From Syncephalis fuscata (Eukaryota > Zoopagomycota > Zoopagomycetes > Zoopagales > Piptocephalidaceae), in assembly GCA_025786725.1 (NCBI GenBank), contig JAHLTZ010000017.1, positions 248,001 to 312,000 on the forward strand: a stretch of 64,000 bases of DNA. Direction: 5' to 3'. The position numbers and the translations under genes are program-made. The notes under the pieces were generated by a model. That model did not search any database and was not told where the DNA came from. It saw nothing but the letters and a program-made list of their open reading frames with translations. Positions 24,161 through 37,300 of this stretch are shown here, one piece after another. The first letter of the stretch is position 1; every line of letters begins with the position of its first letter.

Positions 24161-25187
24161 GTTGCGTTTGCAATAAGTAAATTGGAGTTAGTATGTGGCC
24201 TATCTAGCCATTCAGCACAAATAAAATGACTATTGCTACAACAAATATAGGTGTAAAGGTCGTTGTAATATTCTGTATCAATTAGTCGGCTAGCCAACGT
24301 ATTGGCAAGAATACGTTTGTTGTTTCTTTCAAACGAAATGGCTACTGCTGTGAAATGCTTAATGAACAATAAAATAGCATGCCAGTAAAGGCTATAGAGA
24401 AATGAAATGCGACGTTGTTGGTGCAATTGTGTTGAAGAATATGGCTGCCGAGCAATAAGAAGTACGTAAATGTAGATTTGAATGCTAACGTTTTCCCATC
24501 ATTAAATTTAGCTGACTCGTACTTTGATTCCCACATTTTGAGTTCCGAAAGCAGATTCATTCTAATTGGTTATGCTGTTATGACAACATAACTATATTGT
24601 TTCTATTAAATGTTGTTAATAAATTGATTTAAATAAAAGAATATAACATACTATTTAATTTCTTTGAAACATTTGAGGTTAATCATTGTTTTTGTTGTTA
24701 GTAATGTGTAAAAAGATTGATTGAATATTAACATATTACGATAAGTAATGCTAAATTGAATGCTTAGTGAGTTAACTATTATTATACTAACCTGACACTA
24801 TATATATATCGACATATAAAAAAGGATCAGAATATTGTGCTGCTTATAATAACTATTTGCAAATAGTTATGCGTTATAATTGAGATTTATATAAATGGTT
24901 ATGCGGGACATCGGCCCGAGCAATTGATTGTGTCACAATATTTTACTTAGTTTTTTTAGTATATCCACTATTTTAATTGTATTGTACTGCTATACCTAGT
25001 CGCTGCTTATAAGTATTTAAAGATATAGGCCACCTTTATATTCGTAATACACGGATAGTGTGTGCTCAATATAAATGTGCACATAATTGGTTATCTTTAA
25101 TAAAGTATTCATGTACTTAAAAAAACTATTGATAATTGTTAGCATTAATGCAATAAACAATATTAAGTAATGGTCACTGTTGATAGG
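24161..25187. other. intergenic with a partial dispersed repeat
   Basis: Upstream of the RING gene and downstream of the next minus-strand gene. Contains a diverged fragment (24583–24732) of the ~590-base repeat described at 43953–44540. I see no gene. Confidence 0.4.
24583..24732 (-). repeat. diverged partial copy of the ~590-bp dispersed repeat
   Basis: Aligns with the first ~150 bases of 43953–44540 in the same plus-strand direction (both start ACAACATAACTATA and share AAATGTTGTTAATAAATTGA). More substitutions and small gaps than between the other two copies, so it is older. Confidence 0.6.
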
Positions 25188-27114
25188 TCATTTATTAACT
25201 CGGTTATATGTGATAGTCGAGCTGTAATATGTATTATCATCAATTATCGGCCGTATATTTGGATCGATATTTGACGACATGAGTGCACTAGCAAAAGTTA
25301 TGTTTTTATTGTGCGTACTTTGTACCGAAATTGTAGCATCTTTTTTGTTGTTCACTCTAATTACCACCTTGTCTTTACACTGGCTATCAGATCTTGAGCG
25401 TAAATTAATAACGAAAAGAAGTGCACCAATGCGCACAATATATGATGCTTTAAAAATAATTGCATTAATAAGTTCAGCCTCAGCGCCATAGCGCCAAGTT
25501 TTTCCAAGTATCATTATATTTGCAGTAAGTATCATAAGATATCCCAATGAAAATATTGCGCATAGCTTTGTTACCTAGTAGGTTAGTGATTAATAAAGCT
25601 GGTTTTCTATTCTGTTTACCAATGTAATTGTCTCTATACTTACTAATGACAGTGCCTGTTTGCAGCGCTATTTACTAATAAACTGCCCTGTTTTAGCCAA
25701 AATATTATTCCTATGTACAAATAGTTTAACACTGTGTTATTTATAAATAATACTATAGTATTACCGTAGTAAATAAATGTAATAATGATGACACTTTGAG
25801 TCGATAGTATCAAAGAGATAGCAATTATTTTTAATGTGCTTTGTATCGTGGGTGCCGAGATAAACTCAGGAATAATATTTAATGTTTGATCAATAATTGT
25901 TATCACAAACGAAATAATGATACCATATCGAAGTAGTCGTAGTTGTCGACTATTTTGTAAACTGATTGCAATTGACTGCCTATTCATTGTTATTAATAAT
26001 AGCAAATTTTGCTAGAATCAGCAATATCCTTACTAAAATATAAAACATACCATAGCAATAGCAGTGTATAAAATCCTATGTATATAAAAATATTTGTAAA
26101 AATACTTATCCATTTATAAGCCAGGCTGTTTAGCTTGAGTGCAAATCCTGATGCACATACTATTATATAAAAACAGCTAGTTAACACTCTATCTAATATT
26201 AGTAATATTAAGTTTATCTTACATATTGCAGCACAAAGCGCGGAAACATATATTATAGTCTGTTGCTTAGTGATTATTCTTTTTGTTTTGATCAAGCGGT
26301 ATAAAGCCATAAAACTGTACAATATAATGCTTATAAATACAGTCAAAGTGCAATATATAAATGCTCGATAGCCAGTTGATAGAAAAACATTATTCCAAGG
26401 TCCTGGCTCTGCAAATACAGCAGTCTATACATTAGCTGGTGTGCATAATATAATAGCTAATATCAAAATAACTCAACTACCTTCTTCGACTGTTACAATG
26501 ACTGTTGCACAGTCCATCGCTTGCATTTACAATAATCTGATAATTATCATACGGTAGCATGCAATATTGACTGGTGATGCACCTTCATAAAAGCTGAACC
26601 CATATGTTGTATATTTTAAAGTACTACATGCACCAAATCCAATGCTTGAATTTGTATGAGGTATGTACAGTGCCGTGTCAATCAAAAATCCGCTTGTAAC
26701 ATTTAAGTGCTGCTTAAGTTTAGAGACCGCCACTCCTGTCTAATTACACTAATAGTTAGAATGTATATTGCAATATCAGTGCTGATAGCTTACATGGGCA
26801 ATTGTTGTACAGCCATTTTCAAGTGCTTTCACTGCATCAGTAGCAATAATTACACCTGTGATGTTGTCCGATTTTACACTATCCAGTGCAGATTGAGCTT
26901 TATCAAGAACAGACGGCAATATCTTGCATGCTGCATTCTTGCTAAACACAGCATCTATTAAAACGCCGCGAGATGTATATGGCACAACGTCGATTTCAAA
27001 CAAATCCTGTGTTTTATATTGAAATATTTGATTATCCACACGGAATGTGGCCTTACCAAAGACGGACACGATAAGGCACAGCAATAGTGCAAGTGTTCCT
27101 GCAATACTCAGCAT
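25188..27114 (-). CDS. seven-helix membrane protein with secreted ectodomain, receptor-like
   Basis: Six exons, complement(join(25188..25574,25676..25979,26051..26408,26481..26519,26553..26739,26794..27114)), give 531 aa. A signal peptide (about 1–23) is followed by about 165 residues of lumenal/extracellular domain with several cysteines and ITGVIIATDAV…GCTTIAH, weakly reminiscent of a protease-associated (PA) domain. Then come seven hydrophobic helices (first at YCTLTVFISIILYSFMAL, last at YIVRIGALLFVINL) and an ~80-residue Ser/Asn-rich tail. The layout is that of a receptor. It shares no obvious motif with the 7TM family at 44.5–63.5 kb. Some joins rest on phase alone, especially those around 25676 and 26481. 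Confidence 0.6.
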
Positions 27115-28292
27115 TGTATAGGAGTTCAAAGTAAAGGCATAAAGTCACAAATATTAGAATAATAAACAAACTAGTTAAACTATGTGTAAACCTGGTCACT
27201 AAAATATCGAACTTGATAAAAACATGGCCTATTCCTTGTAAATGTAAAAAACCTGTTTTGCCTCCCATAGATAATTCACATGCTACTAATAATGGCGGTA
27301 CCAATACAAACAGGTGTATTAAATGTGAAAAAGTAGCAAGAAATGACAATTAGCCATGTTATAAAGATGTTTATTTGTACATTATAGTTCCAGTTTGTAG
27401 TAGAAAGTTGCCTTTTTCTTAAACCATCTATTTTTTGCTTTTATTATTGCTTTAGTGTATAAACTGAAGGTAAGATGTTGTGTCGTCGTTTGCGTTTACA
27501 TTTTCAAATTGCTCATAAGGTTTATGTTATATAAACAAACATCTTATTCCGTATTATTAACAATATTACATGCAATTTAAGAAAATAATTGCTGTTATCT
27601 TCAGCTATTTTGCTACATGTTCCATTCTTTCCTTGCTATTTTTGTTATTTTTATTTGTCTCTAGCGGTATTATTGGCTGGTGCATGCACTTGGTTCATTC
27701 AATAAGCAGTTTTAATTGATTAGAATGAATACAATTATGTTAAACAGCATTAGTATACGATGCCACCTACAACATACACATTGCATGTCATATACTTAAT
27801 GTATAGCCAGTGAATATATATCATATAGACATGATTTATACCAATTATTACTTATGCACTACACAAAAGGTCTTTCTATAATACAAAAAATATTGCTATT
27901 TATGTGTATACTGCTATTTAACTATCGTCAATGAATATAAATAATCTGTACTAGTAATTCACTAATTACTCACTAAATTTAGACTTGTAATCATCTCAAA
28001 CTACGAAGGAGATCAAATGTACATTCACAATGACATTATTAATAACAATAATAACACGCATTCATTTCTTCTCCGTTTTCTTTTCTCCCGCTTCATTACT
28101 TGCTTGTTGCTGGTTGTCTGTTGTTCGACGCCTTTGAATCTATTGTTTCTCTATTATCAATCTACTGATTGGCTTGATCGTTAATAGATAGTGCTGTCGA
28201 TATTATTACTATTATTATTATTATTACATTTTATTACATCTACACGGCTTGTTCCGTTTTATAGCAATCCCTCATATTGTTAAAACGGCATT
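27115..28292. other. intergenic, divergent promoters
   Basis: Upstream of both the minus-strand receptor-like gene and the plus-strand cyclin gene. AT-rich, with a pyrimidine-rich patch (about 28060–28150) and ATT triplets before the cyclin ATG. No gene is seen. Confidence 0.4.
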
Positions 28293-29655
28293 ATGGCGAC
28301 ACCGCATCAAGCTGGCACACCGGCTAATGTCCCTCAGGAGGAGACATCTTTGCCGCCAAATGCTGCAACGATAGCAGCAACAACAACAGCGACAATTGCT
28401 ACATCTAATGGTAATACGGCGCTTTCCCCAGCATCATCGTCGCCATCTCCTTTTCCGATGGTAGACTTTATGCCAACTGCATCCAATTCTTGGCTTTTCC
28501 CTCGCGAGGAGTTGGAGAAGACACCGTCAGCCGAGGATAATATACCTTTAGCAGAGGAATTGTCCATGCGATCTAAAGCATGTGCTATGATATTTTCAGT
28601 AGGGATTATGATGAACTTGTAAGTAGGCCTAGACCAGTATAATCGAGCACCTGTCCTTAATAGCACTGTTGTCGCAATGGTATCATGATAATTACAATTT
28701 AATAGACCACAAGTTGTTTTGGCCACCGCCTGTGCCTATTTACATCGTTTCTATATGACTCGTTCTTTAAAGGATTTTCAATTTCTGGCAAGTGTTTATC
28801 TAGCAGCAATATCGTTGCTCGATATTCATACTATTTCTCTGTAGGAAGTAGCAGCCACTGCTTTATGGGTAGCCACTAAAGTCGAGGAACAGACACGCAG
28901 ACTTGATGATTTTGCCAAAGCATGTGTTTGCAAAGCACTAAAGACGCCCTCGGCAAGTGATCGTGTAGGTGTTTAAAACAATAGACCGCATGTACAATAG
29001 TAATTTATAAACTGTATCCATCTCAATAGGAACGTGATAAATGGTGTAATGTTGTTGTCTATGGAGAGGCATCATTATTAGAAGCAATATGCTTTGATTT
29101 AGTTGTCGAACATCCGTATATTCACTTGCTGTTATTTGTTCAAAAACATAAAGGTAGATTTATTCTATGTTTATTACAGCATTAATATTAATAGATTAAT
29201 TCAGTTCCAGATCAAATATCGCATGCAGCATGGGCATTTTTGAATGAATCGTAAGTAACAGCAATGGATGTACCTGTCAAAGCACAGGCCTATTCTAGAT
29301 GATATCTATCTATATTTACACATGTGTATATATAGTCTGCGTTCACCGCTTTGCGTTCTCTATCCGCCTAGCACAATTGCAGCAGCAGCTCTACACGCGG
29401 CCGGTCTGCGAGTAGGCGTATTAGGAAGAGCATCACCAGACGGTCCTGAATGGTGGCAGTTAATGGATGTGCCACTGGCTGATGTAGAAGGTAAGACGTG
29501 AATTTAGACATATTATTAACATATTATGCCAAATTGACTACAATATCGAACATATCGTATTAATTCATTTTTCTAACTAATTAGAGGCTGTACTAATGAT
29601 GGTTGAGGAATCGGTTCGAACAGAGAAAGAACCATTACCAACTCGTCGACGATAA
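28293..29655 (+). CDS. cyclin T/K/L-type transcriptional cyclin
   Basis: Seven exons, join(28293..28618,28706..28787,28845..28964,29030..29153,29205..29250,29336..29490,29585..29655), give 307 aa. After an Ala/Thr/Ser-rich leader comes WLFPREELEKTPS, then the first cyclin box (LATACAYLHRFYM…VAATALWVATKVEEQ) and a second box (AAWAFLNESLRSPLCVLYPPSTIAAAALHAA). These are hallmarks of cyclins that pair with transcriptional CDKs (Bur1/Cdk9, Ctk1/Cdk12 type). Which subfamily cannot be decided by eye. The intron at 28788–28844 begins GCAAGT. That boundary is the one giving the same FYM-to-VAATALW spacing as cyclin T, so this looks like a GC–AG intron. Confidence 0.87.
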
Positions 29656-29900
29656 ATTGCGAGGAAGGAAGAGAGAGAAACTAATAGGAAAAGAAGGAGA
29701 AATGATAGCCTTAGGCTATGACAGCATTAAACATTGCTTCTTATCTCTCTTGTCGTAATTATCACGTTATTGGCAAGCTAGAGATAATCTTTTAAGAAAT
29801 GACACGGTATAGAAAAGAAACAAAGAAAAAAGATATTGACTTTTATATTTTATCAATAATGTACTATTTAAAACCCAACCAACCCAATAGTTGTTGTTAT

Positions 29901-31645
29901 TTATTGTTGAAGTGATGATGGTCGTTTTAACTTTAATAATCCACGTCGATCAATCGGCATTGATGTATTACTAGTTGAAGAGGTTAAAGATGATGCGACG
30001 TGTTGTTTATCCTTGTCACTATCCTTATTATTAGTGTTATCATTAATTGTCCCTGTTAATGTTGTTGAATTCTTGTTAGCTTGAACTGGGAAAAAAGGTG
30101 ATACTTTTTTAGTTGATATTGATTTACGTGTAGCTTTTGATTTAGTTGTGGATGACACTTTTTCTGTGATATCACTTGAATCAGTGCACTTTGTATTGGT
30201 AGGCAATGCGGATAAAGTGGTACTAGTAGATAATATTGTAGAATGTAACTGGTTTGTTGATTGGTGTAATTGTTCCAGTAATTGTGTAAGTTGTTGTCGT
30301 TCTTTGGTGGATTGTTCGATAGCTGTCATTGAAGTGGATTGAATTGATGTAGATGTGTTAGTAATAGGTGTTGACTTGATTATAAAGCGTTAGTAATTAG
30401 TCATATGGCTATTAATTATACATACGCTAGTTTCTGAGGAAATACGACGTTTTTTCAACAATTGTAATCTACTTTTAACTTTAGTCGTATTACTTTTATC
30501 ATTAGTAGTAGCAGTACAGGTGAATGTTGCTGATGATGATTTACAAGTAGACTCTTCTTCAAATAACCGTTTTGGTGTATTAGTAATAACGGGTGATTAT
30601 TTTCTTGTTTTAATTCTAATATTGGTGTTACATTATTTACAGTTGGGTTTGTTAGTGGATCTAATATTGTATCGTTTGATGTTTTTGTTAATGTTTGACT
30701 ATCTACTGGGATAGATATAGTAGATGGCGATTCGATAAAGCATTGCTGTGCTATAGTAGCTGACTTAATATTATAATAGTCAGTATAATAAATGTAATAT
30801 ATACACGACTTACTGTTAAACTATCTGCATACTATTAGCAGTGGCAGGGGCATCAATATCAGCATTACTGCTGTTATTATTAGGCGTAGCATATCGACAG
30901 TAAATTCACTCGCTTTCTGTATATAGATTGCACGATGATCAATATATTCTCGAGCCTAGTAGTATAAATATTATTAAAAGTGTATTATATAATTGTTACT
31001 CTTGTTCTACTTACAATATCGGCCAATAAAGGATCATCAGGATTTGGATCGCCTAATAATAGGCGAATTGACATAAGGAGTGTAGATAGATTACTTGCAG
31101 GTGACCATGTACCCTTTACATATCAATTATTTGATTATGAGTCTTACGATTCTATTTAATATACACACATATATATATATATGTATATTATTTACCTTGG
31201 GTGCCATTTTTAATAAACTAAGACAAATACGACCTGATTCATCGATATTTGGATGATAGACGCGTGTACGAAACCGAGCAATAGGCGGTTCCATCGGATA
31301 TCTAATAGATATATAGGTATAAAATGAATAAATATAAATAGTATTTGCGTATTTACCGTTCACTCAATTCCAAGTCAACTATAAATGTTCCTGATTCATA
31401 CGGAGAATCAGGAGGACCGCGTATTTCTATGTAATTACAAGATAACGGTAAAGTTATTGGTTGGTTATAGCTTATAACTATCGTTATATCATATGTCTAC
31501 CTGCTACATAACGATTTAAACAATCGCCATTGCCGTCCGACATTTCTGCCGGCCAGCAATTAATACCTGGTGGTGGATCAGTATGAAGACGTTGCATCTC
31601 AGCGCGTATTCGCGCAAGAAAGCGAGGTGGCTGTGAATGAGACAT
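29901..31645 (-). CDS. UBE2T-like ubiquitin-conjugating enzyme with long C-terminal tail
   Basis: The catalytic exons complement(31501..31645, 31357..31426, 31196..31301, 31015..31113, then from about 30955 down) encode a UBC fold: [44 protein letters not shown] with the active-site Cys in GRICL, and [14 protein letters not shown]. The PPPGINCW and GRICLxxLKxxPKG blocks point to the UBE2T class (the E2 for FANCD2/FANCI ubiquitination in other eukaryotes). The tail of over 250 residues is Ser/Thr/Asn/Lys-rich ([20 protein letters not shown]) and is much longer than in animal UBE2T. Three single-base gaps (30902–30904, 30818–30820, 30591–30593) each need one added base to keep the tail frame, so exon borders there are provisional. 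Confidence 0.8.
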
Positions 31646-31997
31646 ATTCAGCTGCAGAAGAAAGAAAAGCTTATTGAATTTAGTATTATTACTATTATTA
31701 TTATCATCATTTATTTCCTTAATAGATTGATTTTTTTAAATTATAAATATCAAAATAGATATTAAATAGTATTTCATGTTGCTTACAATAAAATATAAAA
31801 ATAAATAAATGTTAATTCATATTATTGTTACTGTAAAGTATTTAAAGCATTATAATTTGATATTTATATAACTTTCCGCCCAATTCCATGTTTAGTTGAA
31901 TAGCAAATGTGTAGTTCAACCAAGTAAAGAATGTCAGCTTTAATCTCTTAACACTGAATCACACGAGTCTACTAATAAATTAATATATGAAAGTTAT

Positions 31998-32587
31998 TTT
32001 ACTTTGACTTTTATATCTTTTATTTATCCAGTTTACTTTACTTTTCTTAATACTTTTAGATATAATTAAACACTCATCCATTACTATAATATGTATAATG
32101 TCACATCCAATACTAATTAATTCATGTTTAATTATCAATGCAATAGTGTAATCAATTAGTTATATGTATTATTGCTTTAATATATATATTGTCATTATAA
32201 TATTACTTGTTCAAAATACCATTTATTTAGCCAGATTGGCTATAGAGAAAGTGGCTGTTTAATAAACAACACTTATAATAATTATATTAATCTTGATCTT
32301 ACATTACAAATATGCTCAAAATACAATACTAGAATATTGAAAAGTAAAAGAGATCATTTAGCTGCAATAATCCATGCTGTACATAGATGCAATAACAATC
32401 AATATGTAATGACATGGAATTGCAATTATATGGTTCCTACTAATATTTGATCAATCTTTCTACACATGGCCAACAACAACAATTAATATCAAATGTTTCA
32501 AAGAGATCAAATAGTATATCACATTATTTATTTAAATCAATTTATTAACAACATTTTAATAGAAGGTAGTATAGTTATGTTGTGCAT
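31998..32587 (+). repeat. ~590-bp dispersed repeat, copy 1
   Basis: Reverse complement of 43953–44540 with only a few substitutions and one- or two-base gaps. No open frame, no clear terminal inverted repeats and no obvious target-site duplication at the ends I can see. Probably a non-autonomous mobile or recently duplicated element. A third, diverged fragment lies at 24583–24732. Confidence 0.8.
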
Positions 32588-33594
32588 AGCAGCATCACTT
32601 CAATTAAAACGAATTTGCTTTGGAAAGTCAAAGTACGATTCAATCAACCAAAGTATGGAACCAATAAACGATGCTGCATACGGTGCTGGTCACGCTGTTG
32701 CTGTAACAACCAGTCATTGACAAGCACCGAACCTGTCGCGTGCATGGCAATTCTGCCTTATCGCCATGGCTCCTATTACCTGTCTGAGGACAAGCTTGAA
32801 CAGTCCTATAGCTTTGCCGAGAAAAAAGAAGAGGAAAGAGAAGAGGCGTGTATATTTTCGTCATTGTTTGATAGCTCTTCTAGCTCTGTCGTGTGTATCT
32901 GACATCTATACCTATCTCTACAGGTTTCTATACATCAAATTTCAGTAAAGGATGCGCACCGAATAGAGCGACTACAACTTGTATATTGCCAAGTAATGGT
33001 AATTATTCACTAGGATGCGCATAGATCTTCCTTGTCCACGGCTTCTAATCACCTAAATTGTTTTATCAGTGCCTATCACTGCTTGGTTATATGAATTATA
33101 TACACGATGTTTTACAGTTAACATTATAATAAAGCTATATTCTGGATTGCTCCTTAATCCATCCATCAGTTTATTTCGTAAAACTATTCAAATTTACCCA
33201 CTCGCTACTCACCCACGTACACACACACACACAGTGTTACCTTCCCTTTGAATTTTCCCTTTCGACTCCTTACTCCTTTTATTTGCGATTAATACAACGC
33301 TACCGGATATACAGAAAAGAGACGACGACGACCACTCGACCTTTGTCAATAGTATACTTGTGGAGAGGTCTTTTGCCCAAGTGCTACTTCTCTTCTAGTC
33401 TATTGCTACTATTGTCGCTCTTGTTACTGTAGATTGAAACGGTCATTAATTGGACAGAGTGCACCGAGAAAAAGCGGAATTCAGTTTTTGTAGTTTCTGT
33501 CTGGCTGTATCTATATCTATACACATACACGTATATATTAGTTAGTCTATAGTAGTTTTGCAGAATCAATCTTTAAATGGTGTCGTTTTAATCG

Positions 33595-34333
33595 GTAAGT
33601 AAAAAGATGACTATTAACAGTGAGTGAATTCTACACGCCTCTATTTTGTTAGTCAATATTAGTGTAGAATAATTATGGTGTGGTGATGATGATTGTGATA
33701 GTGTGGTGATAGCAATTATCATTTCACGCTCTTTTCTAACACTATGGAGTTTGAATCCATCATTATATTTACTATGGAGTTCAATTTTATTGATAAATGT
33801 TAAACGGAGTACTAATGTTGATGTTTATTATCTTTATTTACATTTATAGCAACACTTAGTATATAATACACATCCAACCGTCTTTTACTATATTACCTAT
33901 TTGTCGTGTCGACATAGATTTATTAATTATTCAAGTTTGCTAATTATTGGCCCGTCCATTATTTCTTTGATCAAGTAAGTCATAGCCTGACTACTTGCAT
34001 GGCTAAAGGTTGCCGTCAAATAAGCCGGTTATGTTGCGTTGTTTAATCAACTGTAGCTTACCTGAACGCGGATAATTTAATATAACGGTATTAGCCATGG
34101 TTACCGCCGCTAATGGCCTACTACTGCGCGTTCAGTTGCTTAACAGCACAACTGATGATGTTTGTTTAAAAACATTGGGCCAAAATAGCCGGTTTCTATG
34201 GCAAAGTGGCATCTTGTTTGTGCTTAGTCTTGTTTTAAGGCACACACTCCTTTTATCTACTTTATCCTAATATTACTTTTAGTAATACAAGTTGCTAATT
34301 TTGTTGTTTATATTATTTCTGTTTTTTGTCTAG
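33595..34333 (+). other. probable 5' UTR intron of the chitin synthase gene
   Basis: Donor G|GTAAGT and acceptor TTTTTGTCTAG frame a 739-base stretch just before the coding start. This is far longer than the introns in the neighbouring genes. The exon before it carries a very short upstream frame starting at ATG 33576 (four codons then a stop), which could damp translation of the main frame. Confidence 0.45.
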
Positions 34334-34364
34334 TTTAATCTTATTCCTGCTTGTTGGTGTCGGC

Positions 34365-37300
34365 ATGGGATCACATCAGCGCGGCGACTCATTGAAAGTC
34401 GCGCTTTCCTGTCATGATTTGGCTACTATCAATCCGGCACCGACCAGTGCTACTATTGTTAACACACTAAAGGACCGGTATTCACGCGATGCCATCTATA
34501 CACGCATCGGTGCCCGGGTTTTAGTGGCAGTTAATCCAAACCAGCCATTGTCGTCGTCAAATGATGCAACATGCATGGAATACATTGCAGAATATCGCGA
34601 CACAAGCGGTCAGCGACGTATTCTTGAACCACATTTATTTCAAATGGCGTCCAGTGCGTATATGAATATGCGACGTACTGCAACCGACCAGTCGATTATA
34701 CTTTGTGGCGAGACGGGTAGCGGAAAAACCGAATCAAAGAAATTGATCTTTAATTTTTTCCAACACTTCGTGCTCAATCTAAAAAAGAAACAAAATTACT
34801 ACGACAAGTGTTGTCAGCCTTTTCGGTTATTGAAGCATTTGGTCATGCTACAACAACTGAGCATGGTAATGCATCGCGTGTTGGCACATTTACCGAGCTA
34901 GCGTTTAATGAACGCGGTAAAGCTATTGGTGCCAAAATACTTGATTATGCACTTAATAAGTCACGAGTCATTGATTTATTACAAAATGAACGTAATTTCA
35001 ACGTCTTTTATCAAATGGCCGGTGGCTGTACACTTGAGGAGCGTCAGCGTTGGAAATTAAGTGAACCAGCAAACCTTTCTTACCTGGGTAAATTACCAGC
35101 GACCCGTTCACCAACAGCACAAGATGCCATTGCTCTTGATGAATTACGAGTGGCAATGCGGGCCTTTGGTATTAATAAAAAAACTCAAGGTCAAGTGTTT
35201 AGATGTCTGGCAGCCATTCTCCATCTTGGCAACATTCTATTTACAGATCCACCACGTAAAACTACTGAAGAATCGGCCTATGTACGAAACGACGATGTAC
35301 TGGCCATTACAGCTGAATTACTTGGTATTCACGCAAAAGCATTAGAAGGTGTACTCACCTACAAGACACAATTGATTAAATCGGAAATGTGCACACTTTT
35401 CCTTAGTGCCGAGCAATGTGAACGCCAACGAGACGATCTAGCTCGGTCCATTTACGGCCTATTATTTACCTGGCTTATGGAGCAAATTAATACAAAACTT
35501 CACAATGAAGAAACACAAACGTCGTTTATCGGCGTACTTGATATGATTGGCTATCGTGCCGATGGCATTACGCGTCGTGGCGGTACTGGTGGCGGTCTTA
35601 ATTTTGAAGCATTAATATCCAACTTTACCTGTGAACGACTGCATAGTTTTGCACTTCAACAGTTGTTTACTATGCATTCAGATGATATGACGGCCGATGG
35701 TATTCCTCAGCCCAATTTGGCCTTTATCGATAATAAGCCATGTGTGGATTTATTCTCTAAAACACGACGCGGTCTATTTGCACTTATGGACAAAGAATCG
35801 GCCCGTTCCTCAAACCCACCCACCGGTGCTACCGACAAGCAATTCTTACAAGCATTTACCAAAGTCCACGGTAACCATAATAACTTTTTGGCTGTTCCTA
35901 ATCGACATAATGCATTTGCTATCCAGCATTATGCCGGCCAAGTCACTTACGATATGAATCGGTTCCCTGAGAACAATGCTGACGTGCTTATTGCCGACTT
36001 TGTCCAGCTATTTCTTGGTAATGGCGACGATCTACCTGGATCAGCCAATCCATTTATGACAAGTTTGTTTGAAGGCAAATCAGTTAAAACTGAAGTACAT
36101 GCACGCGATGCCGGCATTATTGTATCGGCACGTCATTCGGCCAAGCCTACACGGTCGCCTAGTACACGGCGTAAACAAAGAGCCAACACGGCCGAAACAG
36201 ATCCACTGGTCGATGACGATGACGATGACGACAATGACTCGATTGTTGATGGCGGTAAAGGTGCTGATACAAAGGATAAGAAGAAAAAGAATGCACGTGC
36301 TGAAAGACGTGCTAACCGACCAGCCGGCATTGGTACACAAGTATGCCGGGCTATCAATGAGCTGACAGATACATTAAGTGAAACACTGCCATGGTTCGTA
36401 TTTTGTATTCGACCAAATGATCAACGCAAGGCAAACAATCTCGATTTAAAGCATGTCCGTGCACAAATGCAATACTTTCATCTAGAAGAAGTTGTACGTA
36501 GAAGTGAAGTCAGTTATACAGTTAATATGACGCATACAGAATTCCTTGATCGCTATGCACTTGTACTTACACCAACGGGTGTGGATGCCAATCGTGATCC
36601 ACGCGCTAAATGCCAGGCCACCTGTGATATATTTGCCTGGACACCACGCGAAATGGCCGTTGGTGCACGTCGAGTCTGGTTAGCCCATGAGGCATGGCGA
36701 GATCTTGAAGATAATTTAAGAGCCACCGAAGTTGAAGCACGTCGTAGAAAGCAAGCAGGCGGTGCTGCAGCCGGCACAGCTACCAATCCACACCATTCTA
36801 TTGGCGCCAGTATGGCCGACGATAATGCATCTGTCTATAGTGGCATGACAACGTATGGTGCAGGTGGCGGTCTTCAACTGCTTGATACAATGCGTGCCCG
36901 ATCAGCTGCACCTTCTGTATTTACCGAAGATGTACAATCAGCCATTAGCGACGACGATGGTGCCGGTCCACATCATCCAATGGCCATGGATGTACGGGCC
37001 ATGTTTGCACCATCAGTGGTCGGTGATCGAGCCAGTGTCCATCCAGGTCAGGTTGAGTATATATCACCTGATGGCAGTGAAGGTGATGCGGCACCCATTA
37101 ATAAGGATTCAAACGAAGACCAGGCCAAAGAGAATATACTAGGCGAGGAAGAAGAAGAAGAGCAGCCTAAAATGACTAAACAGCGTAAACGTTGGCTTTG
37201 CTGTACCTGGTCACTTACCTGGTGGATCCCTTCATTCTGTCTTAGCTTTAACGGCATGAAGCGTAAAGATATTCAAATTGCTTGGCGCGAAAAGGTCGCT

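Larger units (their letters stand above)
31646..34364. other. long intergenic region with repeat and chitin synthase 5' UTR
   Basis: Holds copy 1 of the ~590-base repeat (31998–32587). About 1 kb of sequence without convincing genes follows, including an (AC)n run near 33220 and purine/pyrimidine-biased sequence. Then comes a probable 5' UTR exon and 5' UTR intron of the chitin synthase (33595–34333, GTAAGT…TAG). Confidence 0.45.

Noticed and set aside
32582-32902. Overlapping plus- and minus-strand frames downstream of repeat copy 1
   Set aside because: No start context, no splice pattern and no recognisable residues on either strand; the frames overlap each other.
34751-34790. A tiny intron joining the two frames of the chitin synthase motor
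   Set aside because: There is no GT…AG pair of credible size. One added base in the T6 or A6 run restores the conserved motor sequence.
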